A stretch of DNA of 64,000 nt from Trinickia caryophylli (GTDB taxonomy: Bacteria; Pseudomonadota; Gammaproteobacteria; Burkholderiales; Burkholderiaceae): assembly GCF_034424545.1 (NCBI RefSeq), contig NZ_CP139970.1, positions 558,001 to 622,000 on the forward strand, read 5' to 3'. The notes under the pieces are model-generated. The model saw only the letters and a list, made by a program, of their open reading frames with translations. It had not been told where the DNA came from and did no database searches. This document shows, piece by piece, positions 49,152-59,784 of this stretch. Every line of letters starts with the position of its first letter. Position 1 is the stretch's first letter. The position numbers were made by a program, and so were the translations under genes.

Positions 49152-49910
49152 TCAGACGGGCACCGGCGGGTCCTCCCGCAACACCCCGTCGCGCAGCCGC
49201 AGCGTACGGTCGCAGCGCGCGGCGAGTTCGGGATCGTGCGTAACGATGACGAAGCTCGTCTCGAGCTTTTCCGACAACTCGAGCATCAGGTTGAAGACCG
49301 TATCGGCCGTGCCGCCGTCAAGGTTGCCGGTAGGCTCGTCGGCCAGCACGCAGGCGGGCTTGGCAACGAGCGCGCGAGCGATCGCGACCCGCTGCCGCTC
49401 GCCACCGGAGAGCTCTCCCGGACGGTGTTTCGCGCGATGGGCGAGGCCCACGCGCTCGAGCATCGCTAGTGCATCGCGTCGCGCGTCCTCCGTCGGCAGG
49501 CGGCGGATGCGCAGCGGCATCGCCACGTTGTCGAGCGCGCTGAACTCGGGCAGCAAATGGTGGAACTGATAGACGAAGCCGAGCGCCCGGTTGCGCAAGT
49601 CGTTGCGTTCGCGCTCGGCCAGTTGCGTGAATGGTTTGCCCAGCAGGGCTACCCGTCCCGCGCTCGGCTCGTCGAGCCCGCCGAGCACGTGCAGCAGCGT
49701 GCTCTTGCCCGAGCCCGACGCGCCGACAATCGCGACCTTTTCCCCGCGGCGCACGGACAGATCGGCGCCGCTCAGCACCTGGACGTTCAGGCCGCCCTGG
49801 ACGAACGACTTGGCGATGCCGGTGGCCTCCAGCACGCTCGCGCCAGCGCCCACCTCTCCCGGCCGTGCCGAGCCGGCCGCCATTGCTTGATCGGTCATGA
49901 GCTCACTCAT
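49152..49910 (-). CDS. lolD: Lipoprotein-releasing ABC transporter ATPase LolD
   Basis: 252 residues. Walker [11 protein letters not shown]-loop [18 protein letters not shown], signature LSGGERQR, Walker [13 protein letters not shown] and H-loop THD. The N-terminal 30 residues before the ABC core are longer than E. coli LolD. It drives lipoprotein release from the inner membrane with LolC. The ATG at 49910 overlaps the lolC 3' end by 8 bp. Confidence 0.95.
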   Translation of the reverse strand: MSELMTDQAMAAGSARPGEVGAGASVLEATGIAKSFVQGGLNVQVLSGADLSVRRGEKVAIVGASGSGKSTLLHVLGGLDEPSAGRVALLGKPFTQLAERERNDLRNRALGFVYQFHHLLPEFSALDNVAMPLRIRRLPTEDARRDALAMLERVGLAHRAKHRPGELSGGERQRVAIARALVAKPACVLADEPTGNLDGGTADTVFNLMLELSEKLETSFVIVTHDPELAARCDRTLRLRDGVLREDPPVPV

Positions 49911-51156
49911 AGCGCAGCGCCTCCGCCGGACGGACCTTCGCACCGCGCCAGCTCGGATAGAGCGTGGCGAGCGTCGACAATACGAAGGCGATGAGCCCTA
50001 TCTTGATGACGTCGCCGGGCACGAGCTCCGACGGCAGTTCGCTGATGAAATAAACGGATGGCGGCAGAAACTGCACGCCGAGCAAATGCTCGATCATCGG
50101 CACGAGCCACGGAATGCTCCAGGCGATCAGCGTGCCGAGTGCGACGCCCGTTGCCGTGCCCGCGAAGCCGATCGTCATGCCCTGCACGACGAAGATCTTC
50201 ATGATCGAGCCCGGGTGAGCGCCGAGCGTACGCAAGATGGCGATATCGGCCTGCTTGTTCGTCACCGTCATCACCAGCGAGGACACGAGATTGAACGCCG
50301 CCACTGCGATGATGAGCGTCAGTATGATGAACATCATGCGCTTTTCGATCTTGACCGCCGAGAACCACGTCTTGTTCTGCTGTGTCCAGTCACGGATATA
50401 GAGTTCGCCCGACAACGTGTGCGCCAGCTCCTGGGCAACGCGCGGCGCCTGCTGCATGTCCTTCAGGCGCAGCCGCACGCCCGTGGGCGCGCGCAGCCGG
50501 AAAAGCGCCTCGGCATCGTGGATGTTGACGAGCGCGAGCGAGCTGTCGTACTCGTAGTGGCCCGACTGGAACACGCCCGCCACCGTGAACTGCTTCAGGC
50601 GCGGCAGCATGCCCGCCGGCGTCATCGAGCCCTCGGGCGCGACGAGCGTAATCCTGTCGCCCACGGCGACGCCCAGGGCATCCGCGAGATCGGCGCCGAG
50701 CACGATGTTGAACTGGCCCGGCACGAGATCCGTGAGCCGCCCTGCCTTCATTTCCTTGCCGATATCCGACACCTGCGGTTCGAGCGACGGCTCGACGCCG
50801 CGCAGCGCCACGCCACTCACAGCATCCTGGCGCGTGAGCAGTGCCTGCGCATCCACGTACGGTGCGGCGCCTATCACCTCGGGGTTGCGGCGCGCCTCCT
50901 GAGCCGTCAACTGCCAATCGGGCATCGCGCCGCCCGGCGAGAAAATCTGCACGTGCGCGAGCACCGAAAGCATCCGGTCGCGCACTTCCTTCTGGAAGCC
51001 GTTCATGACCGACAGCACGACGATCAGTGCGGCCACGCCGAGCGCGATGCCCGACATCGACACGAGCGCGATGAACGAGATGAAGCCGTTGCCGGTCGTG
51101 CGCTTGCCGGCGCGTGTGTAGCGCCAGCCGATTTGCCATTCGTAGGGGAGTTTCAA
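49903..51156 (-). CDS. lolC: Lipoprotein-releasing permease LolC/LolE
   Basis: 417 residues, the standard LolC/E length, from a TTG at 51156 with TAAGGA 7 bases upstream. A longer frame to 51363 has no family similarity before this point. Marks are [17 protein letters not shown] at the start, a first TM segment [31 protein letters not shown], the periplasmic domain, and three more TM segments near the C-terminus (with [19 protein letters not shown]). Only one permease gene is here, so it may act as a homodimer (LolF-like) or pair with a LolE elsewhere. Confidence 0.92.
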   Translation of the reverse strand: MKLPYEWQIGWRYTRAGKRTTGNGFISFIALVSMSGIALGVAALIVVLSVMNGFQKEVRDRMLSVLAHVQIFSPGGAMPDWQLTAQEARRNPEVIGAAPYVDAQALLTRQDAVSGVALRGVEPSLEPQVSDIGKEMKAGRLTDLVPGQFNIVLGADLADALGVAVGDRITLVAPEGSMTPAGMLPRLKQFTVAGVFQSGHYEYDSSLALVNIHDAEALFRLRAPTGVRLRLKDMQQAPRVAQELAHTLSGELYIRDWTQQNKTWFSAVKIEKRMMFIILTLIIAVAAFNLVSSLVMTVTNKQADIAILRTLGAHPGSIMKIFVVQGMTIGFAGTATGVALGTLIAWSIPWLVPMIEHLLGVQFLPPSVYFISELPSELVPGDVIKIGLIAFVLSTLATLYPSWRGAKVRPAEALRYE

Positions 51157-51352
51157 GCGAGTCCTTAAATCCGTTGCTGGCCAGGCAAGCCCCGCGTTGC
51201 AATGCGCATGCCGCATGTCGGCGGGAGTGAGCGCTTGCGCGGCCCCCCGCCCCATGGCGATCGACGAGGGCGCGCAAACGCCCGCCCCGATTCTCGCCGC
51301 CCGTCGGGTGTTGCCTGACAAGGGCGCAGTTTGCCATACAATGCGCACCATC

Positions 51353-52426
51353 ATGCACGTCAACCGTCTTCACCTGCTGCTGCCGTTCGCGCTGCCCGCC
51401 GCCGCCGACGCGGCAACCGCGCTGCACAACCTGCAAAGCCCCGCGCTCGACAAGCTGCTCGCGCGCGCCGCACTCACGGAACGCGTGGCCGGCGAGGATT
51501 TCCAGCGCACCCTGCCCCACGAGCGCTGGATAGCGCGGCAGTTCGGCGCCGTCGACCCAAATGCCGTCGACGAAGCGCCGCTTGCGCCGTACATGCTGCT
51601 CGCCGACGGCGGCTCGCCCGGCGACGCCGTCTGGGCCTGCGTGGAGCCCGTCCACGTACGCGTCGCCCACGACCATCTCGTGCTGATCGATCCGGACGCG
51701 CTCGGGTTGGCCGACGATGAGGCTGCCACGTTGCTCGCCCTGGCCAGACCGCTCGTCGAGGAACTCGGCGTCCGCATCGAGGCGCCTACGCCCAAACGCT
51801 GGTATCTGTCCGGCGAGGCGCTCGGGCGGCTCGCGAGCGCTTCGCCGCTGCGGGCGAGCGGCCGCAGTATCGAGATCTGGCTGCCGCACGACGCTCATAC
51901 CGGGGCTCGCTCGCGCGCCTGGATGAAGCTTCAGAACGAGATCCAGATGACCTGGTTCGAGCACCCCGTGAACGAAGCGCGCGAGACGCGGGGGCTGCCT
52001 GCGGTCAACTCCCTCTGGCTGCACGCGCAAGGCGCCGCCGCGCGGTTGCGCAGCCCGTTCGCACGCGTATTCTCGGATGCCCCGGCCACGCGCGGGCTTG
52101 CGCACGCGGCGGGCGTCGCGCTCAGCGGTGCGCCCGCGACCTTCGATGCACTGCGGGCGGCGGAACCCGGGAGCGGCGCGACGCTCGTCGAACTGGAGCG
52201 CTTCACCGCACCTTTCGTGCGACAGGACTGGGCCGGCTGGAGCGATGCGCTCGCCGCGCTCGAGCGCGAATGGTTCGCGCCGGCGCTCGCGGCGCTCGAG
52301 GCGGGTCAGATCGGCACACTCGCCCTCACGCTCGCGGGCGACCATGGCTCGGCCACGCTCACCGCCGCACGCGGCGACCTGCGCCGGTTCTGGCGCCGCC
52401 GCGTACTCGCCTCGCTTTTCGAATGA
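51353..52426 (+). CDS. Conserved cytosolic protein of the RpfE type
   Basis: 357 residues from ATG 51353; an in-frame ATG at 51341 would add four. The start LLPFALPAAADA is hydrophobic but does not look like a typical signal. The body includes GLADDEAATLLALARPLVEELG, WYLSGEALGRLASASPL and MKLQNEIQMTWFEHPVNEAR, the pattern of betaproteobacterial proteins annotated as RpfE-type regulatory proteins. In Xanthomonas rpfE neighbours recJ, as here. Biochemical function is unknown. Confidence 0.7.
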   Translation: MHVNRLHLLLPFALPAAADAATALHNLQSPALDKLLARAALTERVAGEDFQRTLPHERWIARQFGAVDPNAVDEAPLAPYMLLADGGSPGDAVWACVEPVHVRVAHDHLVLIDPDALGLADDEAATLLALARPLVEELGVRIEAPTPKRWYLSGEALGRLASASPLRASGRSIEIWLPHDAHTGARSRAWMKLQNEIQMTWFEHPVNEARETRGLPAVNSLWLHAQGAAARLRSPFARVFSDAPATRGLAHAAGVALSGAPATFDALRAAEPGSGATLVELERFTAPFVRQDWAGWSDALAALEREWFAPALAALEAGQIGTLALTLAGDHGSATLTAARGDLRRFWRRRVLASLFE

Positions 52427-52505
52427 TCCGCGATCGCGTCCCCGCCATACCGTTCGCTGCGAGCGGCGGCGGCGTGCAATCGCCCCGTGCTTTTCCGAGT
52501 TTTCC

Positions 52506-54218
52506 ATGACACGAATCGTGACCCGCGCGTCGTCGCCCGCCGACGTCGCCGCGCTTATCCGCCACGGCCTGCACCCTGTACTGGCGCGGCTATACGCCGC
52601 GCGCGGCGTGCGCATGCCCGCGGAAATCGAGACGGCGTTCACGCGTCTGACACCGCCCGTGGCGCTCAAAGGCGCTAGCGAGGCGGCCGAACTGTTGGCC
52701 GAGGCAATCGAACAAAAACGCCGCCTGCTCGTCGTGGCCGACTACGACTGCGACGGCGCGACGGCCTGCGCCGTGGCGGTGCGCGGCCTGCGCATGTTCG
52801 GCGCCAATGTCGACTTCCTGGTGCCGAACCGCTTCGAGTACGGCTATGGCCTCACGCCCGAGATCGTCGAGCTGGCGGCCAGGCGCTCGCCCGATCTGCT
52901 CATTACCGTGGATAACGGCATAGCCAGCGTCGACGGCGTCGCAGCCGCCCGCGCGCACGGCATCGACGTGCTGGTAACCGACCACCACCTGCCCGGCGAG
53001 GCACTGCCGGCAGCACGCGCGATCGTCAATCCGAACCAGCCCGGCTGCACCTTTCCGAGCAAATGCATCGCCGGCGTCGGCGTCATGTTCTACGTACTGC
53101 TCGCGCTGCGCGCGCATCTGCGGGCTCAGGGCGCGTTCGAGACCGGGCGTATGGCGGAGCCGCGGCTCGACGGGCTGCTCGATCTCGTCGCGCTCGGCAC
53201 GGTGGCCGACGTCGTCAAGCTCGACGGCAACAACCGCGTGCTCGTCGCGCAAGGACTCGCTCGCATTCGACGTGGCCGCATGCAGCCCGGGGTGGCCGCG
53301 CTCTTTCGCGCCGCGGGCCGCGAGGCGCGCGTCGCCTCGGGGTTCGACCTCGGTTTCGCGCTCGGCCCCCGCCTGAACGCCGCGGGACGGCTTTCGGACA
53401 TGTCGCTCGGCATCGAGTGCCTGCTCACGGACGATCCGGGCCGCGCCTGGGAGCTTGCGCAGCAGCTCGACGCGATGAACCGCGAGCGGCGCGAAATCGA
53501 AGCCGGCATGCAGGAACAGGCGCTCGTCGATCTCGCCGCGCTCGATCCCGACGGCTCGACGACGATCACGCTTTTCAACCGGGAATGGCACCAAGGCGTG
53601 ATCGGCATCGTGGCGAGCCGGCTCAAGGAAAAATTCCACCGCCCTGCCTTCACGTTCGCGCCGGCCGACGCAAGCGGCGCGTTGGCGCGAGGGTCGGGGC
53701 GCTCGATCGCGGGCTTTCATCTGCGCGATGCGCTCGATCTCATCGCCAAGCGCGAGCCGGGCCTGCTCGCGAAGTTCGGCGGGCACGCGATGGCGGCGGG
53801 CGTCACGCTCGCGGCGGCGGACGTGCCGCGCTTCGCGGCTGCTTTCGAGGCGGTCGGGCGCGAACTGCTCAGCGACGACGCACTCGCGCGCATGGTCGTG
53901 ACCGACGGCGATCTCGAAGACGCCTACTTCACACCCCAGGTGGTGGAGATGCTGGAAGCGGCGGTCTGGGGCCAGGGATTTCCGGCGCCTACGTTTTCCG
54001 GCGATTTCGAGGTGGCCTCGCAGGCCCTCGTGAAGGACAAGCACCTGAAGCTTCAGCTTTTACGCGGCCGACAACGGTTTCAGGCGATCTGGTTCAATCA
54101 CACCGAGCCGTTGCCGGCGCGTGCGCATATCGCCTACCGTCTCGCAAGCGACAGCTGGAACGGCGTTGCGCGCGTACAGCTCATCGTCGAGCATGCGACG
54201 GAGGTCGCCGCCGCATGA
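52506..54218 (+). CDS. recJ: Single-stranded-DNA-specific exonuclease RecJ
   Basis: 570 residues. DHH motifs: VVADYDCDGATA, TVDNGIAS, VTDHHLPGE, GTVADVV, then the DHHA1 part FGGHAMAAG. The C-terminal OB domain (RGRQRFQAIWFNH) is present. Degrades single-stranded DNA 5' to 3' in repair and recombination. The ATG at 52506 is the first plausible start. It is followed 94 bp later by prfB. Confidence 0.96.
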   Translation: MTRIVTRASSPADVAALIRHGLHPVLARLYAARGVRMPAEIETAFTRLTPPVALKGASEAAELLAEAIEQKRRLLVVADYDCDGATACAVAVRGLRMFGANVDFLVPNRFEYGYGLTPEIVELAARRSPDLLITVDNGIASVDGVAAARAHGIDVLVTDHHLPGEALPAARAIVNPNQPGCTFPSKCIAGVGVMFYVLLALRAHLRAQGAFETGRMAEPRLDGLLDLVALGTVADVVKLDGNNRVLVAQGLARIRRGRMQPGVAALFRAAGREARVASGFDLGFALGPRLNAAGRLSDMSLGIECLLTDDPGRAWELAQQLDAMNRERREIEAGMQEQALVDLAALDPDGSTTITLFNREWHQGVIGIVASRLKEKFHRPAFTFAPADASGALARGSGRSIAGFHLRDALDLIAKREPGLLAKFGGHAMAAGVTLAAADVPRFAAAFEAVGRELLSDDALARMVVTDGDLEDAYFTPQVVEMLEAAVWGQGFPAPTFSGDFEVASQALVKDKHLKLQLLRGRQRFQAIWFNHTEPLPARAHIAYRLASDSWNGVARVQLIVEHATEVAAA

Positions 54219-54274
54219 CATGACGTAGCGGCGGCGCCAGAGCGCGGGATTCCGTGCGCGACGTGTCGATCGGC

Positions 54275-54280
54275 TATAAT
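54275..54280 (+). promoter_or_regulatory. Probable -10 element upstream of prfB
   Basis: Perfect TATAAT 32 bp before the prfB ATG, in the 94-bp gap after recJ. No good -35 is visible at 16-18 bp. Confidence 0.45.
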
Positions 54281-54312
54281 TTCCCCTTTTGGCGAAGCAA
54301 AAGCAGATCGAC

Positions 54313-55417
54313 ATGGAAGCGGAACGTCTGAACGCGATCGAAAGCTCTATTGCGGACCTGCGCCGGCGCGCGGGCGAGCTACGGGGGTATCTTTGACTAC
54401 GACGCCAAAGCTGCGCGTCTAGCCGAAGTCAACAAGGAACTCGAAGACCCGAACGTCTGGAACGATTCCAAGCACGCCCAGGCCCTGGGCCGTGAAAAGA
54501 AGATGCTCGAGGGCGTCGTACTGGCCCTTTCCTCGCTCGACAACGACCTGCGCGACGCGCAGGATCTGTTCGACATGGCACGCGAAGAAAACGACGAGGA
54601 CACGCTCGTTGCGTGCGAATCCGACGCCGCCGCGCTTGAAACGCGCGTTGCCGACATGGAATTCCGCCGGATGTTCGCGAATCCGGCCGATCCCAACAAC
54701 GCGTTCCTCGACATTCAGGCCGGCGCGGGCGGCACGGAAGCCTGCGACTGGGCCGCGATGCTGCTGCGCCAATACCTGCGCTACTGCGAGCGCAAGGGCT
54801 TCAAGGCCGAAGTGCTCGAAGAGTCCGAAGGCGACGTGGCCGGGATCAAGAACGCGACGATCAAAGTCGAGGGCGAATATGCCTACGGCTTCCTGCGTAC
54901 GGAAACGGGCATTCACCGGCTCGTGCGCAAGTCGCCGTTCGATTCGTCGGGTGGGCGTCATACGTCGTTTTCGTCCGTGTTCGTCTACCCGGAAGTCGAC
55001 GATTCGATCGAAGTCGACATCAACCCGGCGGACCTGCGCATCGATACCTATCGCGCTTCCGGCGCGGGCGGCCAGCACATCAACAAGACCGACTCGGCCG
55101 TGCGCATCACGCATATTCCGACGGGCATCGTCGTGCAGTGCCAGAACGACCGCTCGCAGCACCGCAACCGTGCCGAAGCCATGGCGATGCTGAAATCGCG
55201 CCTTTACGAAGCCGAGCTGCGCAAGCGGCAAGCCGAGCAGGACAAGCTCGAATCGAGCAAGACCGACGTGGGCTGGGGCCACCAGATCCGTTCGTACGTG
55301 CTCGACCAAAGCCGCGTGAAAGACCTGCGCACGAACGTCGAAATCAGCAACACGAAAGCCGTGCTCGACGGCGATCTCGACGAATTCATCAGCGCGAGCC
55401 TGAAGCAAGGCGTTTAA
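54313..55417 (+). CDS. prfB: Peptide chain release factor 2, with programmed +1 frameshift
   Basis: 367 residues after a +1 shift (54313-54393 joined to 54395-55417). The zero frame stops at TGA 54394-54396 after 27 codons, at the classic CTT TGA C site. The second frame continues [16 protein letters not shown] and holds the stop-codon reader SPF (KSPFDSSG) and the catalytic GGQ ([11 protein letters not shown]). It ends translation at UGA and UAA. Low RF2 lets the ribosome slip past the UGA, so the gene measures its own product. lysS follows 108 bp later. Confidence 0.97.
54382..54397 (+). promoter_or_regulatory. prfB programmed frameshift site
   Basis: CGGGGG (54382-54387) acts as the internal Shine-Dalgarno-like signal, then TAT, then CTT TGA C (54391-54397). 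Usual sites carry AGGGGG; here the first base is C, a small deviation. The distance from the G-run to CTT is as in E. coli. Confidence 0.9.
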
Positions 55418-55525
55418 GCGCCGAGTGACTCATTCGCCGGCAGGGGCACCGTGCGGCAAGTGCCTCGCCCCTGCCGGCACCGGGACGGCGCCACGGCCGA
55501 CCGCCCCTTTCGCATGGCAGATATC

Positions 55526-57052
55526 ATGACCGAACAGACCCTTCCGAGCCTGGACTCGAACGCCGACGAGAACAAGATCATCGCCGAGCGGCGCGAAAAG
55601 CTGCACGCGCTGCGCGAGTCCGGCATCGCCTATCCGAACGATTTTCGTCCGACCCATCATGCCGGCGATCTCCAGTGCGAGTACGCCGATGCGGACAAGG
55701 ACGCGCTCGAGGCGAAGGCGCTCGACGTGGCCGTCGCCGGCCGCATGATGCTCAAGCGCGTAATGGGCAAGGCCAGCTTCGCCACGGTGCAGGACGTCTC
55801 GGGCCAGATCCAGTTCTTCGTGACGCCGGCCGACGTCGGCGCCGAGACCTACGAGGCTTTCAAGAAGTGGGACCTCGGCGATATCGTCGCCGCCCGCGGC
55901 GTGCTCTTTCGTACGAACAAGGGCGAGCTGTCGGTGCGTTGCACGGAGCTGCGGCTGCTCTCGAAAGCACTGCGCCCCCTGCCTGACAAGTTCCACGGGC
56001 TGGCGGACCAGGAAATGCGTTACCGGCAACGCTATGTCGACCTGATCGTCACGCCCGAAGCGCGCAAGACGTTCGTCGGCCGCACGAAGGCGGTCTCGTC
56101 GATCCGCAAGTTCATGGCCGATGCCGAATTCATGGAAGTCGAAACGCCGATGCTGCACCCGATCCCGGGCGGCGCGGCGGCGAAGCCGTTCATCACGCAC
56201 CACAACGCGCTCGACATGCAGATGTTCATGCGCATCGCCCCCGAGTTGTACCTCAAGCGGCTCGTCGTGGGCGGCTTCGAGCGCGTGTTCGAGATCAATC
56301 GCAATTTCCGCAACGAAGGGGTGTCGCCACGGCACAACCCCGAGTTCACGATGCTCGAATTCTATGCGGCGTACACGGACTACCGCTGGATGATGGACTT
56401 CACCGAACGCTTGATCCGGCAGGCCGCGATCGATGCGCTCGGCACGGCAACGATCACCTATCAGGGCCGCGAACTCGATCTGGCAAAGCCGTTCCATCGC
56501 TTGACGATCACGGAGGCGATCCGCAAGTACGCGCCCGAATACACCGATGCCCAACTCGCCGACGCGGCATTCGTGCGCACCGAGCTCAAGCGGTTCGGCG
56601 TCGATCCGACACAACCCGCGTTCCTCAATGCCGGCATCGGCGCGCTGCAGCTCGCGCTGTTCGAAGAGACGGCCGAATCCCAGCTTTGGGAGCCGACCTT
56701 CATCATCGACTACCCGGTCGAAGTGTCGCCGCTCGCGCGCGCCTCGGACAGCGTGACCGGCATCACCGAACGCTTCGAGCTCTTCATCACGGGCCGCGAG
56801 ATCGCGAACGGCTTCTCGGAGTTGAACGATCCCGAGGATCAGGCCGCCCGCTTCAAGAAACAGGTCGAGCAAAAGGACGCCGGCGACGAAGAGGCGATGT
56901 ATTACGACGCCGATTACATCCGCGCGCTCGAATACGGCATGCCGCCGGCCGGCGGCTGCGGCGTCGGCATCGATCGACTCGTCATGCTGCTCACCGACAG
57001 TCCCAGCATTCGCGACGTCATTCTGTTCCCGCATTTGCGGCGCGAAGACTGA
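55526..57052 (+). CDS. lysS: Lysyl-tRNA synthetase, class II
   Basis: 508 residues. N-terminal OB anticodon domain ([23 protein letters not shown]), then class II motif 1 region ([21 protein letters not shown]), motif 2 ([26 protein letters not shown]) and motif 3 ([12 protein letters not shown]). The ATG at 55526 gives the MTEQTL start typical of the group; an ATG at 55514 adds four residues. It follows prfB as in E. coli and ends at a hairpin terminator. Confidence 0.97.
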   Translation: MTEQTLPSLDSNADENKIIAERREKLHALRESGIAYPNDFRPTHHAGDLQCEYADADKDALEAKALDVAVAGRMMLKRVMGKASFATVQDVSGQIQFFVTPADVGAETYEAFKKWDLGDIVAARGVLFRTNKGELSVRCTELRLLSKALRPLPDKFHGLADQEMRYRQRYVDLIVTPEARKTFVGRTKAVSSIRKFMADAEFMEVETPMLHPIPGGAAAKPFITHHNALDMQMFMRIAPELYLKRLVVGGFERVFEINRNFRNEGVSPRHNPEFTMLEFYAAYTDYRWMMDFTERLIRQAAIDALGTATITYQGRELDLAKPFHRLTITEAIRKYAPEYTDAQLADAAFVRTELKRFGVDPTQPAFLNAGIGALQLALFEETAESQLWEPTFIIDYPVEVSPLARASDSVTGITERFELFITGREIANGFSELNDPEDQAARFKKQVEQKDAGDEEAMYYDADYIRALEYGMPPAGGCGVGIDRLVMLLTDSPSIRDVILFPHLRRED

Positions 57053-57058
57053 ACCCGC

Positions 57059-57087
57059 AAAGGCGCCGCACGGCGCCTTTCGCTTTT
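57059..57087 (+). terminator. Intrinsic terminator after lysS
   Basis: Inverted repeat AAAGGCGCC (57059-57067), loop GCAC, GGCGCCTTT (57072-57080), followed by CGCTTTT. It closes the recJ-prfB-lysS run 7 bp after the stop. Confidence 0.75.
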
Positions 57088-57319
57088 GTAACCATCGGTA
57101 AAAGCTGCCGCTCGCGGAAATCCCGCGGACTCGCTGCAGGCCACCCCCCTCTCCTTCGAAGGCCGTCAGCCGAACCTGCTAGCCATATTCGGCGGGTGGC
57201 ACCGCCACGGCTCGTGCGCGCCGGCCCTCGACGCGCGTTACAAATTGAAACGTAGGCCACTCGCCTTTGTCGGACACTGTGGCGGTAAGAAAAACCAAAC
57301 TCGTTCGACGAGGTCCATC

Positions 57320-58099
57320 ATGAATCAACCCGCCACGTCGCCGCGCCGCCTCCATCCACTCATCGCCACGGCTGCGGGCACCGTGATCGTTGCGAGCCTT
57401 GCTGCCACTGCGGCGATTACGGGGCTGTTCCCGAAAGCCTCCAGCACCGGCGCGCAGACGGATCAGACCCAGTCCGCACAGGTAGCCAATCAACCCGTCG
57501 TCGATACGGCCGCGCCGGCTGCGTCGAGCTATGGCCAGCAGCAGCAGGCAGCAAGCGGGCAAACGAGGCTGCCTCAGGCCGCACAGCAGGCACCGGGCGC
57601 GTCGGCGCAACCGCAGCAGTACGCCACCACCGGCGCGGCACCTGCGCCAGCGCCTGCGTACGGGCAGCAGCAGTACGCTCAGCAGCAGTACGCTCAGCCG
57701 TCATCGTCATATGCACAGTCTGGCCAGTCCTCGGCTCAACCGCCGCAGCAACGACAATACGCGGCCTGCGCCACTTGCGGAACCGTGGAGTCCATCAGCG
57801 CGATCAGGCGCGAGGGCCACGGTACGGGCGTCGGCGCGGTCGGCGGCGCCGTGGCAGGCGGCCTGATCGGGAATCAGTTCGGGGCCGGCACGGGGCGCAC
57901 AGCCATGACCGTCCTCGGCGCGGTGGGAGGCGGATTTGCGGGCAATGCCGTCGAAAAACGCCTGCGCAGCGAAACGGATTACCAAGTCCGCGTCCGAATG
58001 GATAACGGGCGTACTCGGTATTTTACGTACCGCCAGACGCCACCGTTCGGGCAAGGACAACCCGTGCGCGTCGTCAACGGCGCGCTCGTCGCTCGCTGA
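57320..58099 (+). CDS. Glycine-zipper 2TM-domain envelope protein
   Basis: 259 residues from ATG 57320 with GAGG upstream. One N-terminal membrane segment (PLIATAAGTVIVASLAATAAIT, about 13-34) is followed by about 100 residues of Gln/Ala/Ser/Tyr low-complexity linker (YGQQQQAA, QQQYAQQQYAQ). Then comes a SlyB/17-kDa-antigen type domain: CATCGTVESISAIRREGHGTGVG, a glycine zipper with GAVGGAVAGGLIGNQFGAG, and a C-terminal beta strand set (YQVRVRMDNGRTRYF). Probably sits in the cell envelope. The exact role is unknown. Confidence 0.82.
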   Translation: MNQPATSPRRLHPLIATAAGTVIVASLAATAAITGLFPKASSTGAQTDQTQSAQVANQPVVDTAAPAASSYGQQQQAASGQTRLPQAAQQAPGASAQPQQYATTGAAPAPAPAYGQQQYAQQQYAQPSSSYAQSGQSSAQPPQQRQYAACATCGTVESISAIRREGHGTGVGAVGGAVAGGLIGNQFGAGTGRTAMTVLGAVGGGFAGNAVEKRLRSETDYQVRVRMDNGRTRYFTYRQTPPFGQGQPVRVVNGALVAR

Positions 58100-58460
58100 A
58101 TGTAGCGAACAGCACGCTCGCCGGAACATACGGAAAGCGGTTCGAACGGATCGCTTTCTCCGGCAACCCCCATCCTCCACCTGCGCTCATTGCACCCAAC
58201 CCGCCGCGGGCACGTCTGCCCATCATCCGCGCGCTGCTGGACGGCGGCGTCAGCGACCGGGAATAACGGTTGATTCCCCCCGCTATTCGAGCGATCGGAA
58301 ATTCTTCCGCCCTTTAGACTGCATTGCACATCCCTGCTTCGCCGCACCCATGCGTGCAGGACACGGCAGGCGAAATAACGGATGACCCATCGACGGGGCT
58401 CGCCCGCGCCGATGCCACGCACCGAGCGCGAGGGGCTACCTTAGGGGCAATGGCGGAACA
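58100..58460. other. 361-bp gap before the CDP-sugar cassette, no gene seen
   Basis: Separates the glycine-zipper gene from the cassette. No frame with recognisable content, and no strong terminator or consensus promoter identified by eye. Confidence 0.5.
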
Positions 58461-59774
58461 GTGGACACAACGGACATCAGCATCATCGTTTTGACGACGG
58501 GCGACCTGACGCGCGCCCACCGCGTCATGGAAGCCTATTCGGCCTCCCCCGTGCGTGAAACCTTGCGCGCACAATTCATCTATCTGGTGAATCGCAAGGA
58601 CCTGTCCTTTCCGCCCACTCAGACGACCGTCGCGAATCGCGACGGCATCGACGTGGTGTATATCGGCAATGATCGCTATTTCGGAAGCTGCGAGGAGAAT
58701 CTCTTTCGGATCCGCGACGTCATTGACATCGTCAAGCCGCTCGCCTTGATCATCGGCGAGAGCGACGAGATCAATTGGCCGAACCTCGCCGAGGCCGCCC
58801 GCATCGCTGCCGAGGAACGACTCGACGCGATGCTGATCAATGTCCAGAACATCCAGAACCGGCGCTCGGGCGGCACTTCATCGATATTCGCGGCGTGCAA
58901 TCTGCCGGACGAAACGCCGCAGAACAGGTTCTTCCGGGCGCTCGTGGCCGGCCGTACGCTCAGCAGCAACGTGGCATGGCCCGCAACCGTATCGATGTTC
59001 GGCCCGGTCGACTGGTTCGCGTTCATCGGGCATCAGCTCTACAGCCGCCATGCGCTGCGCGGCCTGCTCAAGTATCGGTTCACCGAGCACGTCTACTCGT
59101 TCGTCTACATGCAGGCGCTCTATTTCAGCAGCAGCCGGCGCCGGTATCGCCTGTTCATGCCGGAAGTCGTCAACCGCATCAGCAACGACTTTTTGAGCGA
59201 GCATGCAGGCGGGGCGGACCGCGATCTCGGATGGTTGCGCGAACATCGCGTCGTGCATGGCCAGGCGCGAACGCTGTGGATAGCCAATGTGCATCATCTG
59301 CTGCAGATCGAAGACGATGCGCTCTTCTCCGTGCTGGCGATGAGCTTGACGGTTGCGCATCGCCCTTCGGGAAGCAACGACGAAATCTCGCTCCTGCGCG
59401 ATACGATGCTGCGGCAAATGATTTTCTGGATCGCTTCGGTGCTCGGCGAGAAGGCAAATGGTCAAAGCTACTACCTCGGAACGCCGGGCCCCCGCAGGCT
59501 CGATGACGAATTCTGGGCGTGCCTGCGCTTTCTCAAGCGCCTGCACAACGTGCTGCGACAGTATGAAGGCGAGGCCGTTGCCCGCTGCGCAGAAGGAGCC
59601 GAACAAGCAGCGATGTATCTCGCGCTGTTCTTCGACGACGTCGAGGGCACCGAGCCGATGATCGCCGAGGCGCTCGCCGCACTCAACGTGGTGTTGTCCA
59701 CGCTCGACGAGGCCACGCTGCGGTATCTGCAGGAAACGTCGTTCAAGCGCTATATGCAGGCGCTGACCGCCTGA
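58461..59774 (+). CDS. Uncharacterised protein, possible glycosyltransferase, in CDP-sugar cassette
   Basis: 437 residues from a GTG at 58461; the ribosome site is weak, so the start is uncertain. The first 100 residues (DISIIVLTTGDLTRAHRVMEAYSAS, FIYLVNRKDL, then ALIIGESDEINWPNLAEAARIA) look like an alpha/beta nucleotide-sugar-binding fold similar to GT-A transferases, with ESDE as a possible acidic metal motif. The C-terminal 250 residues are helical and I do not recognise them. It lies 10 bp upstream of two sugar-nucleotide enzymes, so a transferase using their product is a reasonable inference. Confidence 0.55.
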   Translation: MDTTDISIIVLTTGDLTRAHRVMEAYSASPVRETLRAQFIYLVNRKDLSFPPTQTTVANRDGIDVVYIGNDRYFGSCEENLFRIRDVIDIVKPLALIIGESDEINWPNLAEAARIAAEERLDAMLINVQNIQNRRSGGTSSIFAACNLPDETPQNRFFRALVAGRTLSSNVAWPATVSMFGPVDWFAFIGHQLYSRHALRGLLKYRFTEHVYSFVYMQALYFSSSRRRYRLFMPEVVNRISNDFLSEHAGGADRDLGWLREHRVVHGQARTLWIANVHHLLQIEDDALFSVLAMSLTVAHRPSGSNDEISLLRDTMLRQMIFWIASVLGEKANGQSYYLGTPGPRRLDDEFWACLRFLKRLHNVLRQYEGEAVARCAEGAEQAAMYLALFFDDVEGTEPMIAEALAALNVVLSTLDEATLRYLQETSFKRYMQALTA

Positions 59775-59784
59775 GAAGGCCGAC

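Noticed and set aside
54394..54396. In-frame TGA in prfB as a sequencing error or pseudogene
   Set aside because: It lies at the conserved CTT TGA C programmed frameshift site and the downstream frame is a full RF2.
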